Shown in pieces: positions 1-13,179 of a DNA stretch of 64,000 nt (position 1 is the first letter of the stretch; every line of letters starts with the position of its first letter). The notes under the pieces were generated by a model. The model was given only the letters and a program-made list of their open reading frames with translations. It did no database searches and was not told the DNA's origin. The DNA lies in contig NZ_BDBB01000002.1 in assembly GCF_001612765.1 (NCBI RefSeq), forward strand, positions 124,001 through 188,000, in the 5' to 3' direction. The DNA is from Nocardia arthritidis NBRC 100137. Lineage in GTDB: Bacteria; Actinomycetota; Actinomycetes; Mycobacteriales; Mycobacteriaceae. A program made the position numbers and the translations under genes.

Positions 1-2
1 CC

Positions 3-3000
3 GACCTGGTGGCGAGTTCCGGCGCCGGATTCGGCGTCGACGCGAGTTCCGTTGTCGCCCATGCCGTATCGCCGAGTTTCGACATCTCGGTCGAGGAAAT
101 CCTGGTCACGCTCGCCGCGGGCGCGACGCTGGCCGTGGTGCCGCCCGCGGCGTACGCGGGCGAGGAGCTGGCCCGGGTGCTGCGCGCCCACCGCGTCACC
201 CACCTCAACGTGACCCCGGCCGTCGTGGGATCGCTCGAACCGGCGACCCTGCCCGATCTGCGCACCGTGATCGTCGGCGGTGACGCCTGCCCGCCCGAAC
301 TCGTCACGAAATGGTCGGGCCGGACTCTGCTGAACGGCTACGGCCCCACCGAGACCACCATCACCGTGACGCTCAGCGCCCCGCTGACGCCGGACGGCCC
401 CGTCACCATCGGCGGTCTGGCCCGCGGCGTAGCGGCCGTGGTCCTCGACCCGTGGCTGCGTCCACTGCCGCCGGGCACCACCGGTGAGCTCTACCTCGCC
501 GGCCCCCGTGTGGCCCGCGGCTACCACCGGCGCAACGGGCTGACCGCCGATCGTTTCGTCGCGAATCCGTACGCGATCGGCGAGCGCATGTACCGCACCG
601 GCGACCTCGTGCGCTGGGTATACAACGACGGGCGCGTCGAACTGGAGTACCAGGGACGCAGCGACTTCCAAGTGAAGGTGCGCGGGTTCCGCATCGAACT
701 CGGCGAGATCGACGCCGCCCTGCAGCGGCATCCCGACGTCGACTTCGCGCTCACCCTCGGCGTCGAAACCGGTTCGGGCGCCACCGCGCTGGTGTCGTAT
801 GTGCTGCCGAAGCCGGGAGCGCAGCTGCATCCCGAGGCGTTGAAAGCCGCCGCCGGGGAATCGCTTCCGGCCTACATGGTTCCCGCCGTGGTCATGGTGC
901 TCGACGAACTGCCGCTCACGCCGCTGGGCAAGGTGGACCGCAAGGCGCTGCCCGCACCGGAATTCGGCGCGCGCACGACGACGAGCAGGCCGCCGTCCAC
1001 GCCGAGGGAGGAGACGCTCGCCGCACTGTTCGCGGAGGTGCTCGGCCTGGAATCGGTGGGTGTCGACGAGAGCTTCTTCGCGCTGGGCGGCGACAGCATC
1101 GTCTCGATCCAGCTGGTGTCGCGGGCGAAGGCGGCCGGACTCGGATTCGGCGCGCGAGATGTCTTCGAACGCAAGACCGTCGCGGCGCTGGCCGCGGTGG
1201 CCACCGAAGTCCCGAGCGCGGTGGTGCATGAACTGCCCGGCGGCGGGGTGGGCGAGGTGGAGCTCACGCCGATCGTGCACGCGATGCTCGAGGACGGTGA
1301 CACCTGGCGGCGCTTCGCCCAGGCGGTGCTGATCGAGCTGCCCCCCGGTATCGAGCACGCCGGTCTCGTCACGGCGCTGCAAGCACTGCTCGACCGGCAC
1401 GACCTGTTGCGTTCGACGCTGCGCCGCACCGGTGACGGGTGGAGCTGGGTGGTCGCCGAAGCCGGTGCGGTGAACGCGGGCGCCCTGCTGGAGGTCGTGA
1501 CCGCGGGCGCGGACGCGGAGGCAACCTGCGAGCATGCGTTGCAGCGCGCCGCCGACCACCTCGACCCGGAGGCGGGCGTGGTCGCGCGTTTCGTGTGGAT
1601 CGACCGCTCAGGCGCGGCGCCGCTGCTGTGGCTGGTGCTGCATCATCTGGTCACCGACGGCGTCTCCTGGCGCATCCTGCTGCCGGATCTGGCCACCGCC
1701 GCGCTGGGCGGCGAGCTCGCGCCGGTCGGCACCTCCTTCCGGCGCTGGGCGCACGGACAGCGCGAGCACGCGGTTACCCGCGCGGGCGAGTTGCCGCTGT
1801 GGCAACGCGTTCTGGCCACGCCCGACCCCGCGCTCGGGTCGGCGCCGATGGACCCGGCCCTCGATGTGGTGAGCACCGTGGCGCATCTGTCCACCGTCGT
1901 GCCGCCGGATGTCGCGGACACGGTGCTCAGCACCGCGCCGGACCGGTTCCACTGCGGCGCCGACGACGTGCTGCTGGCCGGACTCGCGTTGGCGCTCGCG
2001 CGGTGGCGCGGACGTACCTCCACGCTGTTCACCCTGGAGGGTCACGGCCGCTCGGAGACCGTTGTGCCGGGCGCGGACGTCGCGCGCACGGTGGGCTGGT
2101 TCACCAGCATCTACCCCGCCGCGATCGACCTGACCGGCATCGATGTGGCGGATGCGTTCGCGGGCGGGGCCGCGGCGGGCGCCGCGATCAAGGCGACCAA
2201 GGAACAGCTGCGCACCCTGCCGGACAAGGGCATCGGGTACGGCATGTTGCGCTATCTGGTCCCGGAGACCGCGGCGGCGCTCGCGGACGCGCCCACCCCG
2301 CAGATCAGCTTCAACTACCTCGGCCGCGCGTCCACCGGCGGGGAGGCCCAGGCGTGGCTGCCGCGCCGGTTCGCCGCCACCCAGGACGACCGCGCGCCGC
2401 TGGCCGCCGCGGTGGACATCAACGCCGTGCTCACCGACGCCGGCCTCGAGGTGACCTGGGCCTACGCCGGACGACTTTTCGACGAGGCGGATCTCGGCGA
2501 ACTCGCCGCGCTGTGGGGGCAAGCGCTCGGCGCGCTGGCCGGGCACGCCGGATCCGCAAGCGCGGGCGGACGCACGCCGTCGGACTTCGACCTGGTCGCC
2601 GTCACCCAGGCGCAGATCGACGCCTGGGAGCGCGACTACCCCGACCTCGCCGACGTGTGGCCGCTCTCGCCGCTGCAGTACGGGCTGCTGTTCCACGCGT
2701 TGTACGACTCCGACACCGCCGACGGCTACACGGTGCAGTCGCTGCTCACCCTCGCGGGCACCGTCGACGGGGCCCGGTTGCGCCGCGCCGCACAGGCTTT
2801 GGTGACCCGACACGAGAACCTGCGCGTCGCCTTCGCCGAGACCGAGGACGGCCCCCGTCAGCTCGTCCTGGCCGACGCCGAGATCGACTGGCGGGAAGTG
2901 GATCTCACCGGCATCGCCGACGCGGAGGAACGCGCCGGCGAACTCGACAGGTTGGTCGCGCTGGACGCCCGCACCCGGTTCGAACTCACCCGTCCCCCGC

Positions 3001-6000
3001 TGCTGCGCTGCACACTCATCCGAATCGCCCCCGACACCTACCGTTTCGTGCTCACCAACCACCACTTGGTGCTCGACGGCTGGTCGACGCCGCTGCTCGT
3101 GCGCGAACTGCTCACCCTCTACGTCACCGACGGTGACACCGCGGCCCTGCCACCCGCGCACTCCTACCGCGAGTTCCTCACCTGGCTGGCGACCAGGGAC
3201 GACGCCGCATCCCTCGCGGCGTGGACCGATTCGCTGGCCGGCATCGACACGCCGACCCGCGCGGTGCCCACCCTCGCCGGGATCGAATCGACCGAAACCG
3301 GAATGATCTCCGTCGACCTGTCCCGCGACACCGTGGCCCGGCTGGAGACCGCGGGCCGGGAGGCGGGCGCGACGGTGAACACCCTGGTGCAGGCCGCGTG
3401 GGCGATGCTGCTGGCCATGCTCACCGGCCGCACCGACGTGGTGTTCGGCGGCACCGTCTCGGGGCGTCCACCGGAACTGGCCGGGGTCGAGGAAATGGTC
3501 GGCCTGTTCATCAACACGCTGCCGGTGCGGGTGCGGCTCGATCCGGCAGAGAAGGTGGCCGACCTGCTCGCACGCGTGCAGTCCGAGCAAGCGCGCCTGA
3601 TGGACCATCAGCACGTCGGACTCGCCGCCATCCATCAGGCGGTGGGCTTGGCCGAATTGTTCGACACGCTCACCGTGTTCGAGTCCTACCCCATCGATCG
3701 CGAAGCGCTGTCGCAGGCGCTGGACATCGCGGGCATGCGGGTGCTCGACGTGGAAGGCACCGACGCGACGCCGTATCCGCTGAATCTGATGGTGATCCCG
3801 CTGCGCGGCGACGACGGCCGCGACACGCTGCGGATCACGCTGAAGTACATGGCCGGCCAGCTTCCGGAGCAGGAGGCGCGTCCGCTGCTGGATCGCTTCG
3901 TCCGGCTGCTGACCCAGCTCGGGGACAACCCGCGCGCGCTGGTCTCCCAGCTGCAGTACTGCGACGACGCCGAGCGCGCCGCGCTGGTGCCGGTGCGCGG
4001 CCCGGAGTCGGTGCCGCAGGCCACGCTGCCCGAACTGCTCAGCGCGGGCGCGAGGATCGATCCGGACGCGATCGCGATCACCGCCGGTGAGCTCACCATG
4101 TCCTACGGCGAGCTCGACGCGTGGTCCAACCGCTACGCCCGGGTGCTACTGCGCCGCGGCGTCGGGCGCGAGGTGTTCGTCGTGCTGGCGCTGACCCGCT
4201 CGCTGGAATCGGTGATCGCCGTGTGGGCGCTGGCCAAGACCGGCGCGGCCTTCGCGCCGCTGGACCCGAACTACCCGGTGGAACGCATCGAGCACATGCT
4301 CAGCGACTCCAAGGCCCCGATCGGCGTGACGGTCACCGCCACCGGCGAGACGCTGCCCGGCACGATCGACTGGTTGCTGCTCGACGACCTCAACACCATC
4401 CGGCGGGTGATGACGGTTTCCGAAGCGCCGATCACCGACGAGGAGCGCGGCGGGCCGATCGATCTGGACCAGACGGCGTACCTGATCTACACCTCCGGCT
4501 CCACCGGCAAGCCGAAAGCGGTGCTGCTCAGCCACCGTGGAATCGCGAATCTCGTTGCCGCGCAACGGGAGACGCTTGAGCTGGCGCCCACCGCCAGCGT
4601 GCTCCAGGTGGCCTCACCCAGCTTCGACGCCTCGGTGTTCGAGCTGCTCATCGCCCACGGCGCGGGCGGCAGGCTGGTGGTGTCGCCGCCGGACGTCTAC
4701 GGCGGGACGGAACTGGAAACCCTGCTGCGCGCCCAGCGCGTCACCCACGCGGTGATCACGCCCTCGGCGCTGGCCACCATGGAACCCACCGGCCTGGAAC
4801 ACCTGCGCGTGCTCGCGGTCGCGGGCGAGGCGGCGACGCCGGAGCTGATCGAGCGGTGGTCACCGGGCAGGCGCATGGTGAACCTGTACGGCCCCACCGA
4901 GTTCAGCATCTGGGCCACCGGGCCCGGCGAACTCCGCACCGGCGAGCCGATCACGATCGGCGGACCCATCCGCGGCGCCGCCACCGTGGTGCTGGACGCC
5001 TGGCTGCGTCCGGTGCCGGTGGGGGTGCCCGGTGAGCTGTACCTGGCGGGCCCGGCGCTGGCGCGTGGCTACTTCAACCGGTTCGAGATGACCGCGAGCA
5101 GGTTCGTCGCCGACCCCTTCGGCGAACCCGGCGAGCGGATGTACCGCACCGGTGACATGGTGCGCTGGGTCGAGGACGACGGCGGTTACGAGCTGGAATA
5201 TCTGGGCCGCAGCGACTTCCAGGTCAAGATCCGTGGCCTGCGCATCGAGCTGGGCGAGATCGACGCGGTGCTCTCCCGCGACGACGAGGTCGAGTACGCG
5301 GTGACCATCGGGCGCACTGGCCCGGCCGGGACCACCGTGCTGGTCTCCTACGTACTGCCCGCCGAAGGCGTGCGACTGGACGTCGAGCGGCTGCGCGCGC
5401 GGGTGGCCGCCGAGCTGCCCGGGTACATGGTGCCGGGCTACCTCGTCGTGCTGGACTCGATTCCGCTCACCCCGGTCGGCAAACTCGATCGCAAAGCCCT
5501 TCCGGTGCCGGACTTCGCGGAGAGCCACCGGCCCTACCTCGCGCCCAGCACGCCGGTCGAGGAGGCGGTGGCCGCGGTGTTCGGCGAGGTGCTCGATCGC
5601 GAGCGCGTCGGCGTGGACCAGTCGTTCTTCGAGCTCGGCGGCAACTCGCTGAGCGCGACGAAGGTGGTGGCGCGGGTGAACGCGGCGCTCGGGTCGCGGG
5701 TCGCGCTGCGCGATCTGTTCGACGCGCCGACCGTGGCCCAGCTGTCCGCCCGGGTTGTACCCGCCACCGGCGGGGCGCACGGCCGGTTCGCCCTCGCACC
5801 ACGCATCCGGCCGGATCGGGTTCCGCTGTCCCCCGCGCAGCAGCGGATGTGGGTGCTCAACCGGATGGATCCGGCCTCACCCGCCTACAACATCGCGGTG
5901 GCGCTGCGGCTCACCGGCGATCTGGACGTCGAGGCGCTGCGCGCCGCGCTCGTCGACGTGGTCGACCGGCACGAGAGCCTGCGCACGCTGTACCCGGCGG

Positions 6001-9000
6001 ATGCGGAGGGGCCGCGTCAGGTGGTGGTGGGTGCGGACGTGGCCGTGCCCGCCATGCCGGTGGTCGACACCGAGGACGGCGCCGCACTGCGCGGACGGAT
6101 CACCGAGCTGGCGGGAACCGGCTTCGATCTCGCCGCCCAGCCGCCGTTGCGGGTGGGCCTGTTCCGCGTCCACGGGGGCGCCGAGCCCGCCGCGAGTGCG
6201 GCACCGGTGTCGTCGGCTCCTGCGGTGGGCGAAGCGCCGGTCTCGTCCGGGCCCGTAGCCGGGACCGCGCCGGTGACGTCGAGCTATACCGCGGGCCCCG
6301 AGGAGATCTCGGCCGCCACGCCGCCGGTGCACGTCGTCGTGCTGGTGGTGCACCACATCAGCGCGGACGGCGCGTCGATGGCACCGCTGGCCGCCGACCT
6401 GGTCGCCGCCTACTCCGAGCGAGCCTGCGGCGGGCAGGCCACCCGCGTCCCGCTGCCGGTGCAATACGCCGATTTCGCACTCTGGCATCGCGAGGTGCTC
6501 GGCGACGAAACGGACCCGGAATCGCTGGCGGCCCAGCAGATCGGCTTCTGGCGTGAGAGCTTGGCGGGCGCGCCCGATGTGCTGGAACTGCCCGCCGACC
6601 GGCCGCGCCCGGCGGTACAGACCATGCACAGCGCCGACTTCGGCTTCACCGTCGACGGCGAGACGCACCGGGCGCTGGTGGATTTCGCCGCCGCGCACGG
6701 CGTCAGCCCGTTCATGGTCGTGCACGCCGCGCTCGCGGTCCTGCTCGCCCGCCTCGGCGGCACCGACGACGTGCTGATCGGCACCCCGGTCGCCGGACGC
6801 GGCGAGGAGGCGCTCGACCAGCTCGTCGGCATGTTCGTCAACACTCTCGCGCTGCGCACCCCGGTCGATCCGGCAGCGGGCTTCGCGGCGTTCCTGGACA
6901 CCGTGCGGTCCGCGGACCTCGACGCCTTCGCCAACGCGGATGTGCCGTTCGAGCGGCTGGTCCAAGTGCTGGATCCGGCGCGATCGACCGCGCACCACCC
7001 GTTGTTCCAAATCTCGCTGTCGATGCAGAACTTCGTCGAACCGGTGCTGGAACTGCCCGGCCTGCGGTTCGAGGTCGAGGACTTCGAGCGCGACGCCTCC
7101 CAGTTCGACCTGACCCTGGATCTGCGCGAGCGCTTCGCCGACAGCGGTCCGGCGGGCATCGACGCCGTGCTGACCTACGCCACCGATCTGTTCGACGAGG
7201 CGACGACGGCCGCCTTCGCCGCCCGGTGGCGGCGCGTGCTCACGACGGTGCTTTCCCGGCCCGACGTTCGCATCGCCGATATCGACATCCTCGACGAGGC
7301 CGAACTCGCCACACTGGTGCCCGTGCGCGGGCCCGCGTCCGTCGCGGCCGTGACCCTGCCGGACCTGCTGAGCGAGACGGCGCGGCGGTACCCGGATCGC
7401 GTCGCCCTCGTGGTCGGCGGGCACATCACCACCTACGCCGAGATCGATGCGCACGCCAACCGCCTGGCCCGAGTCCTGCTCGAGTCGGGTGCCGGGACGG
7501 AAACCGTTGTCGCGCTCGGTCTGCCACGCTCAGCGGAACTACTCACCGGGATGTGGGCCGCGGCGAAGGCGGGCGCGGCGTTCCTTCCGGTCGATCCGAA
7601 GCACCCGGTCGAGCGCATCGACCACATGCTCACCGACTCCGGCGCGGCACTGGGCCTGACCCTGGCCGCGTTCCGGCCGATGCTGCCCGACAGCACGAAT
7701 TGGCTGGTGCTCGACGACCTCGCCGTCGTCGAACGCTGGAGCGCCGCGAGCAGCAGCCCACTGCGCGAAAGCGAACTGCTCGCACCCGTCCGGCCGGACA
7801 ACGCGGCATGGATGATCTACACCTCCGGCTCCACCGGCACGCCGAAAGGCGTCTCGGTCTCCCACCGCGGTATCGCCGATCTCGTCGCGGCGCAACAGGC
7901 TTCACTCGGTGTGGACGAACACTCCCGGGTGTTGCAGGTGGCGTCACCGAGCTTCGACGCGTCGGTGTTCGAGGCGATCATGGCGTTCGGCTCCGGCGGC
8001 GCGTCGGTGGTCGCACCGCCGGAGGTGTTCGGCGGCAGCGCGCTGGCCGAGCTGATCGCCGCCGAGCAGGTCACCCACCTGGTGATCACCCCGTCCGCGC
8101 TGGCAACCCTTGATCCCGCCGAGGTGACCAGCGTCCGGGTGCTCGCGGTGGCAGGCGAGGCGGTCGGGGCCGAACTGGTCGACCGCTGGGCGACCGGGCG
8201 CAGCATGGTCAACCTGTACGGCCCCACCGAATCGACCATCTGGGCGACGGGTTCGGCGCCGTTGGAGGTGGGCGCCCCGGTGTCCATCGGCACCCCGGTG
8301 CAGGGCACGGAAGCGCTGGTTCTCGATGACCGGCTGCGACCGGTCCCCTTCGGCGTGGCGGGCGAGCTGTATCTCGCCGGACCGGCGCTGGCACGCGGCT
8401 ACCACGCGCGGCCGGGCCTGACCGCCGCTCGCTTCGTCGCCGACCCGTTCGGCGCGCCGGGTGAGCGGCTGTACCGCACCGGCGACCTGGTGCGCTGGGT
8501 CCGCGGCGACGCGGGCCCGGAACTGGAGTACTTGGGCCGCACCGACTTCCAGGTCAAGGTGCGCGGACAGCGCATCGAGCTCGGCGAGATCGACGCGGTG
8601 CTCGGCCGGGCCGAGGGCGTGGACTTCGCGGTGACGCTCGGCGTGCCCGGCCCCACCGGCGCGACCGCGCTGGCCGCCTACCTGGTTCGCACACCCGGAT
8701 ACGAGCTCGACGTGGCGAAGGCGCGCGCCTTCGCCGCCGATATCCTGCCCGGCTACATGGTGCCCACGGCATTCGTCGTGCTGGACGAGATCCCGCTCAA
8801 CGCGGTCGGCAAGCTGGACCGCAAGGCACTGCCGGAACCGCAGTTCCTCGCCGACCGCACCGCGTACCGCGCGCCGGAAACGCCGACCGAACAGCAGCTG
8901 GCCGCGATCTTCGGCGAACTGCTCGGGGAGGCGCGAGTCGGCGCCGACGACTCGTTCTTCGCGCTCGGCGGCGACAGCATCCTCGCGATCCAGCTGGTGA

Positions 9001-11381
9001 CGCGAGCCAAGCAGCAGGGCATCACCTGCACCCCGCTGCAGGTGTTCGAGCACCGCACGGTGGCGGCATTGGCCGCGGCCGCCGACGCGGCGGGCACCGC
9101 GGTGACCCTGGACGAACTGCCCGGCGGCGGTGTCGGCGAGCTGCCGCTCCCGCCGATCGCGCACTACATGCTGGAGCGCGGCGGGAACTACGATCGCTTC
9201 GCCCAGACCGCGGTCCTGGAGCTGCCGGTGGGTATCGAGCGCGCGCAGATCGTCGCGGTGCTCGCCGCCGCGGTGGACCGGCACGACATGCTGCGCGTCC
9301 GGCTGGTGACCGACGGCGAGGACGGGCCGCGCCTGCTGGCCGGCGCGCCGGGGTCGGTCGACGTGGACGCATTGCTGCACCGCATCGAGTTCACCACCCT
9401 CGACCCGATCGAACTGCACGAGTTCGCCATGACCGAGCTGGACGCCGCCGCCGACCGGCTCGATCCCGCCGAGGGCACGGTGCTGCAATTCATCTGGCTG
9501 GACCCGGTGGGCGACGCGGGCGCGCGCACCGGATCCGGCCGGCTGATCGTGCTGGCGCACCACTTGGCGATCGACGGCGTGTCCTGGCGCATCCTGGTGC
9601 CGGACCTGGTGGCCGCGTGGGCACAGGTGTCGGCCGGGAACACCCCGGTGCTCGCGGAGACCGGTACCTCGATGCGCCGGTGGGCCCACGCGCTGGCCGA
9701 CGAGGCGCGCTCACCGCAGCGGATCGCCGAACTGGCCTACTGGCGCGACGTGCTCGCCGCACCCGACCCGGTGATCGGCGGCCGGGAACTCGATCCCGCC
9801 ATCGACCGGACCGGCGCACTGCGCATGGTCGAGCGGGAGGTGTCCGCGGAAGTCACCACCGCGCTGCTCACCACCCTGCCCCGCTTGTTCCAGGGCAGCG
9901 TCAACGACGCGCTGCTGGCCACCTTGGCGCTGGCGCTGGTGCGCTGGCGGGCCTGCGACCCCTCCGCGCTGGTGCGCCTGGAAGGTCACGGCCGCCAGGA
10001 GGAAGTGGTGCCCGGCGCCGACCTCTCCCGCACCATCGGCTGGTTCACCAGCATCTACCCGGTGCGCTTGGACCTGGCCGGAATCGACATCGATGACGCG
10101 CTGGGCGGCGGGCCCGCGCTGGGCGCGGCGATCCGCGCCGTCAAACACCAACTGCTGGCGGTGCCGGACAAAGGAATCGGCTTCGGCTTGCTGCGCTATC
10201 TCAACGCCGAGACCGCGCGGCAGCTCCCGGAACGCCTGCCGGGGCGGGTCGGCTTCAACTACCTCGGCCGATACTCCACCGGCGATATCCCGGCCGGGCT
10301 CGAGGGGCTGGGCTGGCTGCCGACCGACGAACTCGGCGACGTGCACGTGGCCGAGGATCCCGGCGTACCCCTGCAATCGGCGATCGACGTCAACGCCGTC
10401 GTCATCGGAGACCGGCTGCGGGCGAGTTTCGGCTTCCCGTCCACCCTGCTCGACCAGGACGACGTCGCCGAGCTGGCCGATCTGTGGATCGGCGCATTGC
10501 GCGCGGCGGCTCGTTTCGCCCAGACCCCGGCGGCACGGACCGCCGCCGAGGAGGAAGCGGCGGCCACGGCGGCGCCGGCCGTCCCGGCCGCCGGCGGGCT
10601 CGGTCTGGACGTGGTGCTGCCGATCCGGCTCGGCGGCGAGCAACCCGCGCTGTTCTGCATCCACCCGTCGTCCGGAATGTCGTGGACCTATTTGGGATTC
10701 GCCGACGCGCTCGCGCCCGGCCGCCCGATCTACGGGCTGCAAGCGCCCGACCTCGGCGGCCAGGAACCGCCCGCGCGCTCGATCGAGGACTTCGCCGATC
10801 GCTACGTGCGGGAGATCCGGACCCTGCAACCCGAAGGGCCGTACCACCTGCTCGGCTGGTCGTTCGGCGGCCTGATCGCCCACGCGGCGGCGGTGCGGCT
10901 GAAGGCCGCGGGAGCCGAGGTGGGCGTGGTCGCGCTGCTGGACGCCGACACCGCCGACATCGATGGCGACAGCATCGAGCGGCTCACCGCGGGCTCGTTC
11001 GTGAACAGCTTCGGCGCGGTGTTCGGCATCCACGACGTGCCCGCGGACGCGACCGCGCAGCAGGCGGCGGAGCTGATTCGCGAACGGCTCGGCGGGGTCT
11101 CGCTGATCGACGCCGCCACGCTGGAGCGGATGGCCGGGTCCTACAACGCCGCCGCCCGGACCAGAACCGGATACCGCCGACCCGTGTACGACGGCGACAT
11201 CGTGTACTTCAGCGCGACCGTCGACACCTCCGACATCTTCGGTCCCGACGGCTGGCGGCCGTACGTGACCGGCGACATCATCAATCACGACATCGAGGTC
11301 ACCCACGACGAACTGACGGCGCCACAGGTGCTGCCGGTCATCGCGCGCGTGCTCGATGCACATCTGGGAGGCCGAGGATGA
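3..11381 (+). CDS. Non-ribosomal peptide synthetase, C-terminal modules (5' end outside window)
   Basis: Multimodular NRPS that activates, epimerises, condenses and releases a peptide in the cytoplasm. The reading frame is open from the first bases, so the gene starts upstream and the first adenylation (A) domain is cut. Domains by nucleotide: A1 3-960; carrier T1 about 1000-1200 (LGGDSI); epimerase E1 1213-2560 (HHLVTDG, EGHGR); condensation C2 2610-3930 (HHLVLDG); A2 4000-5510 ([10 protein letters not shown]); T2 (LGGNSL) near 5635; C3 5790-7290 (HHISADG); A3 7350-8840; T3 near 8963; E3 9110-10490; thioesterase 10620-11378 with GWSFGG, Ser codon at 10860. The last three modules should therefore give D, L, D residues before release. 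By-eye pocket codes aligned to GrsA are DIENIGGIT for A1 (somewhat ornithine-like, weak) and the same DAFVAALIW for A2 and A3. The product is unknown. The stop overlaps the ABC ATPase start (ATGA). Confidence 0.95.
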   Translation, partial: DLVASSGAGFGVDASSVVAHAVSPSFDISVEEILVTLAAGATLAVVPPAAYAGEELARVLRAHRVTHLNVTPAVVGSLEPATLPDLRTVIVGGDACPPELVTKWSGRTLLNGYGPTETTITVTLSAPLTPDGPVTIGGLARGVAAVVLDPWLRPLPPGTTGELYLAGPRVARGYHRRNGLTADRFVANPYAIGERMYRTGDLVRWVYNDGRVELEYQGRSDFQVKVRGFRIELGEIDAALQRHPDVDFALTLGVETGSGATALVSYVLPKPGAQLHPEALKAAAGESLPAYMVPAVVMVLDELPLTPLGKVDRKALPAPEFGARTTTSRPPSTPREETLAALFAEVLGLESVGVDESFFALGGDSIVSIQLVSRAKAAGLGFGARDVFERKTVAALAAVATEVPSAVVHELPGGGVGEVELTPIVHAMLEDGDTWRRFAQAVLIELPPGIEHAGLVTALQALLDRHDLLRSTLRRTGDGWSWVVAEAGAVNAGALLEVVTAGADAEATCEHALQRAADHLDPEAGVVARFVWIDRSGAAPLLWLVLHHLVTDGVSWRILLPDLATAALGGELAPVGTSFRRWAHGQREHAVTRAGELPLWQRVLATPDPALGSAPMDPALDVVSTVAHLSTVVPPDVADTVLSTAPDRFHCGADDVLLAGLALALARWRGRTSTLFTLEGHGRSETVVPGADVARTVGWFTSIYPAAIDLTGIDVADAFAGGAAAGAAIKATKEQLRTLPDKGIGYGMLRYLVPETAAALADAPTPQISFNYLGRASTGGEAQAWLPRRFAATQDDRAPLAAAVDINAVLTDAGLEVTWAYAGRLFDEADLGELAALWGQALGALAGHAGSASAGGRTPSDFDLVAVTQAQIDAWERDYPDLADVWPLSPLQYGLLFHALYDSDTADGYTVQSLLTLAGTVDGARLRRAAQALVTRHENLRVAFAETEDGPRQLVLADAEIDWREVDLTGIADAEERAGELDRLVALDARTRFELTRPPLLRCTLIRIAPDTYRFVLTNHHLVLDGWSTPLLVRELLTLYVTDGDTAALPPAHSYREFLTWLATRDDAASLAAWTDSLAGIDTPTRAVPTLAGIESTETGMISVDLSRDTVARLETAGREAGATVNTLVQAAWAMLLAMLTGRTDVVFGGTVSGRPPELAGVEEMVGLFINTLPVRVRLDPAEKVADLLARVQSEQARLMDHQHVGLAAIHQAVGLAELFDTLTVFESYPIDREALSQALDIAGMRVLDVEGTDATPYPLNLMVIPLRGDDGRDTLRITLKYMAGQLPEQEARPLLDRFVRLLTQLGDNPRALVSQLQYCDDAERAALVPVRGPESVPQATLPELLSAGARIDPDAIAITAGELTMSYGELDAWSNRYARVLLRRGVGREVFVVLALTRSLESVIAVWALAKTGAAFAPLDPNYPVERIEHMLSDSKAPIGVTVTATGETLPGTIDWLLLDDLNTIRRVMTVSEAPITDEERGGPIDLDQTAYLIYTSGSTGKPKAVLLSHRGIANLVAAQRETLELAPTASVLQVASPSFDASVFELLIAHGAGGRLVVSPPDVYGGTELETLLRAQRVTHAVITPSALATMEPTGLEHLRVLAVAGEAATPELIERWSPGRRMVNLYGPTEFSIWATGPGELRTGEPITIGGPIRGAATVVLDAWLRPVPVGVPGELYLAGPALARGYFNRFEMTASRFVADPFGEPGERMYRTGDMVRWVEDDGGYELEYLGRSDFQVKIRGLRIELGEIDAVLSRDDEVEYAVTIGRTGPAGTTVLVSYVLPAEGVRLDVERLRARVAAELPGYMVPGYLVVLDSIPLTPVGKLDRKALPVPDFAESHRPYLAPSTPVEEAVAAVFGEVLDRERVGVDQSFFELGGNSLSATKVVARVNAALGSRVALRDLFDAPTVAQLSARVVPATGGAHGRFALAPRIRPDRVPLSPAQQRMWVLNRMDPASPAYNIAVALRLTGDLDVEALRAALVDVVDRHESLRTLYPADAEGPRQVVVGADVAVPAMPVVDTEDGAALRGRITELAGTGFDLAAQPPLRVGLFRVHGGAEPAASAAPVSSAPAVGEAPVSSGPVAGTAPVTSSYTAGPEEISAATPPVHVVVLVVHHISADGASMAPLAADLVAAYSERACGGQATRVPLPVQYADFALWHREVLGDETDPESLAAQQIGFWRESLAGAPDVLELPADRPRPAVQTMHSADFGFTVDGETHRALVDFAAAHGVSPFMVVHAALAVLLARLGGTDDVLIGTPVAGRGEEALDQLVGMFVNTLALRTPVDPAAGFAAFLDTVRSADLDAFANADVPFERLVQVLDPARSTAHHPLFQISLSMQNFVEPVLELPGLRFEVEDFERDASQFDLTLDLRERFADSGPAGIDAVLTYATDLFDEATTAAFAARWRRVLTTVLSRPDVRIADIDILDEAELATLVPVRGPASVAAVTLPDLLSETARRYPDRVALVVGGHITTYAEIDAHANRLARVLLESGAGTETVVALGLPRSAELLTGMWAAAKAGAAFLPVDPKHPVERIDHMLTDSGAALGLTLAAFRPMLPDSTNWLVLDDLAVVERWSAASSSPLRESELLAPVRPDNAAWMIYTSGSTGTPKGVSVSHRGIADLVAAQQASLGVDEHSRVLQVASPSFDASVFEAIMAFGSGGASVVAPPEVFGGSALAELIAAEQVTHLVITPSALATLDPAEVTSVRVLAVAGEAVGAELVDRWATGRSMVNLYGPTESTIWATGSAPLEVGAPVSIGTPVQGTEALVLDDRLRPVPFGVAGELYLAGPALARGYHARPGLTAARFVADPFGAPGERLYRTGDLVRWVRGDAGPELEYLGRTDFQVKVRGQRIELGEIDAVLGRAEGVDFAVTLGVPGPTGATALAAYLVRTPGYELDVAKARAFAADILPGYMVPTAFVVLDEIPLNAVGKLDRKALPEPQFLADRTAYRAPETPTEQQLAAIFGELLGEARVGADDSFFALGGDSILAIQLVTRAKQQGITCTPLQVFEHRTVAALAAAADAAGTAVTLDELPGGGVGELPLPPIAHYMLERGGNYDRFAQTAVLELPVGIERAQIVAVLAAAVDRHDMLRVRLVTDGEDGPRLLAGAPGSVDVDALLHRIEFTTLDPIELHEFAMTELDAAADRLDPAEGTVLQFIWLDPVGDAGARTGSGRLIVLAHHLAIDGVSWRILVPDLVAAWAQVSAGNTPVLAETGTSMRRWAHALADEARSPQRIAELAYWRDVLAAPDPVIGGRELDPAIDRTGALRMVEREVSAEVTTALLTTLPRLFQGSVNDALLATLALALVRWRACDPSALVRLEGHGRQEEVVPGADLSRTIGWFTSIYPVRLDLAGIDIDDALGGGPALGAAIRAVKHQLLAVPDKGIGFGLLRYLNAETARQLPERLPGRVGFNYLGRYSTGDIPAGLEGLGWLPTDELGDVHVAEDPGVPLQSAIDVNAVVIGDRLRASFGFPSTLLDQDDVAELADLWIGALRAAARFAQTPAARTAAEEEAAATAAPAVPAAGGLGLDVVLPIRLGGEQPALFCIHPSSGMSWTYLGFADALAPGRPIYGLQAPDLGGQEPPARSIEDFADRYVREIRTLQPEGPYHLLGWSFGGLIAHAAAVRLKAAGAEVGVVALLDADTADIDGDSIERLTAGSFVNSFGAVFGIHDVPADATAQQAAELIRERLGGVSLIDAATLERMAGSYNAAARTRTGYRRPVYDGDIVYFSATVDTSDIFGPDGWRPYVTGDIINHDIEVTHDELTAPQVLPVIARVLDAHLGGRG
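6175..6327 (+). other. Ala/Pro/Ser/Val-rich insertion inside NRPS condensation domain C3
   Basis: In C3, just before the catalytic HHISADG, about 50 residues of low-complexity sequence with repeated APVSS/APVTSS units interrupt the domain. C1-like and E domains in the same protein have no such insert. It probably forms a flexible surface loop; any role is unknown. Confidence 0.7.
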
Positions 11382-12364
11382 ATTCCGATCAAGGCGTCGT
11401 CGTCGAGGGGATCGAGAAATCCTTCGGCGCGGTCAAGGCATTGCGGGGAGTCGATTTCGCGGCCGAGCCGGGCGAGGTGCTCGGCATCCTCGGACCGAAC
11501 GGCGCGGGCAAGACCACCACGGTGAACATCCTCTCGACACTGATCCGGCCGGACCGCGGCCGGGCCACGGTCGCCGGGTACGACGTGGTGGACGATCCCG
11601 CGGCGGTGCGCCGCAGCATCATGCTGACCGGGCAGTACGCGGCGCTGGACGACATGCTCAGCGGCTACGAGAACCTGGTGATGTTCGGCAGGCTGATGGG
11701 CTTGCGCAAGCGGGCCGCGCGCGCCCGCGCGGACGAACTGCTGGCCGAGTTCGATCTCGAGCGCGCGGCGGGCCGCCGGGTGGGCACCTACTCCGGCGGT
11801 ATGCGCAGGCGCATCGACATCGCCTGCGGTCTGGTCGTCCGGCCCGATGTGGTGTTCCTGGACGAGCCGACCACCGGGCTGGATCCGCGCAGCAGGCAAG
11901 GCGTGTGGGATCTGGTCTCCGGCTTCAAGAAGGCGGGTATCACCACCCTGCTCACCACCCAGTACCTGGAGGAAGCCGACGCGCTCAGCGACCGGATCAT
12001 CGTCATCGACCACGGCGTGGTGATCGCCCAGGGCACCGCCGACGAGCTGAAGTCGCGCACCGGCGGCAGCTACTGCGAGGTCGTGCCGCTGAACCTGCGA
12101 GACCTGCCCGCCATCGCCGCGGCCCTGGGTCCGCTGCTGCCGCAGGAGAATCGGGACGCGCTGGGTCCCGATTCCGATCGGATCGCCATACCCGCTCCGG
12201 ACGGCGCGAAGACACTGCTGGAGGCGCTGCGCCGCCTGGACAGCGCGGGCGTCGACCTCGTGGATGTCGCACTGCGCCGCCCCTCGCTCGACGACGTCTT
12301 CCTCCAGTTGACCGGGCATCTGGCGACGACGGCGGAGATCGCGCAGCGGGAGGTCGTGTCGTGA
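11378..12364 (+). CDS. ABC transporter ATP-binding protein (DrrA-like)
   Basis: Cytoplasmic ATPase of an export-type ABC transporter, 328 aa. It shows Walker A (GPNGAGKTT), the signature SGGMRRR, Walker B ([13 protein letters not shown]) and a C-terminal extension typical of DrrA-type exporters of antibiotics and lipids. The ATG overlaps the NRPS stop as ATGA, and the stop overlaps the following permease start as GTGA, so NRPS, ATPase and permeases are one translationally coupled unit. The likely job is export of, or self-resistance to, the NRPS product; the substrate is inferred only from context. Confidence 0.93.
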   Translation: MNSDQGVVVEGIEKSFGAVKALRGVDFAAEPGEVLGILGPNGAGKTTTVNILSTLIRPDRGRATVAGYDVVDDPAAVRRSIMLTGQYAALDDMLSGYENLVMFGRLMGLRKRAARARADELLAEFDLERAAGRRVGTYSGGMRRRIDIACGLVVRPDVVFLDEPTTGLDPRSRQGVWDLVSGFKKAGITTLLTTQYLEEADALSDRIIVIDHGVVIAQGTADELKSRTGGSYCEVVPLNLRDLPAIAAALGPLLPQENRDALGPDSDRIAIPAPDGAKTLLEALRRLDSAGVDLVDVALRRPSLDDVFLQLTGHLATTAEIAQREVVS

Positions 12365-13179
12365 CGGCGGCGACCTGGCTCAGCCAGACCCGTGCGGCGC
12401 CGCTGCGGCCGCAACAGTGGTGGGTGCTGACCAGCCGGCTGGTCACGCCCTCGGTGCGCAGCGGCGAGGTGCTCACCTCGGTGCTGGCGCCGGCGACATT
12501 CACCGCCAGCTTCTACATTCCGCTGAAGATCATCATGACCGTGATCGGCACCGGCTTCAGCAGCTACGCGCAGTACATGATGCCGCTGGTGATTTTGCAG
12601 GCCGCCGCGTTCACCGCCGTCTCGGCAGCCTTCCGCGCCGCCACCGATTCGGTCGCCGGGCTCAACCGGCGTTTCGGCGCGATGCCGATCGGCCCGCTGG
12701 TGCCGGTCGCGGCGCGCCTGTCGGGCAACATCTTCCGCTTGGTCATCGCGTTGATCACCGCGTTGATCTGCGGCCACGTCATCGGGTTCCGCTTCTACCT
12801 CGGCGCCGCGCACACGATCGGTTTCGTGCTGTTCTCGTTGCTCATCGGGCTCGCGCTGATCTGGGCCGGAGACGTGATCGGCACCGTTTCGCGCAACCCG
12901 GAGGCGACCGCGCAGGCACTGGTACTGCCGCCGTTGATCTTCGGCATGCTGTCCACCGGCATCGCGCCCGCCGACCAGTTCCCGGCATGGGTGCAGCCGT
13001 TCGTGCGCAACCAGCCGGTGTCGCAGTGGGCCATCGGCCTGCGGGCGTTCGCCGGTGACAGCGGACCCAACGCGGGCCAGGTGAGCTTGTCGCTGCTCGG
13101 ACCGCCGGTGGCGTGGGCGCTGGCCATCCTGATCATCTGCGTCCCACTGTCGCTGCGGCTGAGCTCGAGGAGGGCGTGA
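12361..13179 (+). CDS. ABC-2 type transporter permease (DrrB-like), first copy
   Basis: Integral membrane permease of 272 aa with about six hydrophobic segments. It carries the ABC-2 family region near GLNRRFGAMPIGPLVPVAAR and the C-terminal WVQPFVRNQPVSQW motif typical of DrrB-type daunorubicin exporters. GTG start overlaps the ATPase stop by four bases; the TGA overlaps the ATG of the next permease. It pairs with the next permease, which is exactly the same length, to form the membrane pore. Confidence 0.9.
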   Translation: MTAATWLSQTRAAPLRPQQWWVLTSRLVTPSVRSGEVLTSVLAPATFTASFYIPLKIIMTVIGTGFSSYAQYMMPLVILQAAAFTAVSAAFRAATDSVAGLNRRFGAMPIGPLVPVAARLSGNIFRLVIALITALICGHVIGFRFYLGAAHTIGFVLFSLLIGLALIWAGDVIGTVSRNPEATAQALVLPPLIFGMLSTGIAPADQFPAWVQPFVRNQPVSQWAIGLRAFAGDSGPNAGQVSLSLLGPPVAWALAILIICVPLSLRLSSRRA

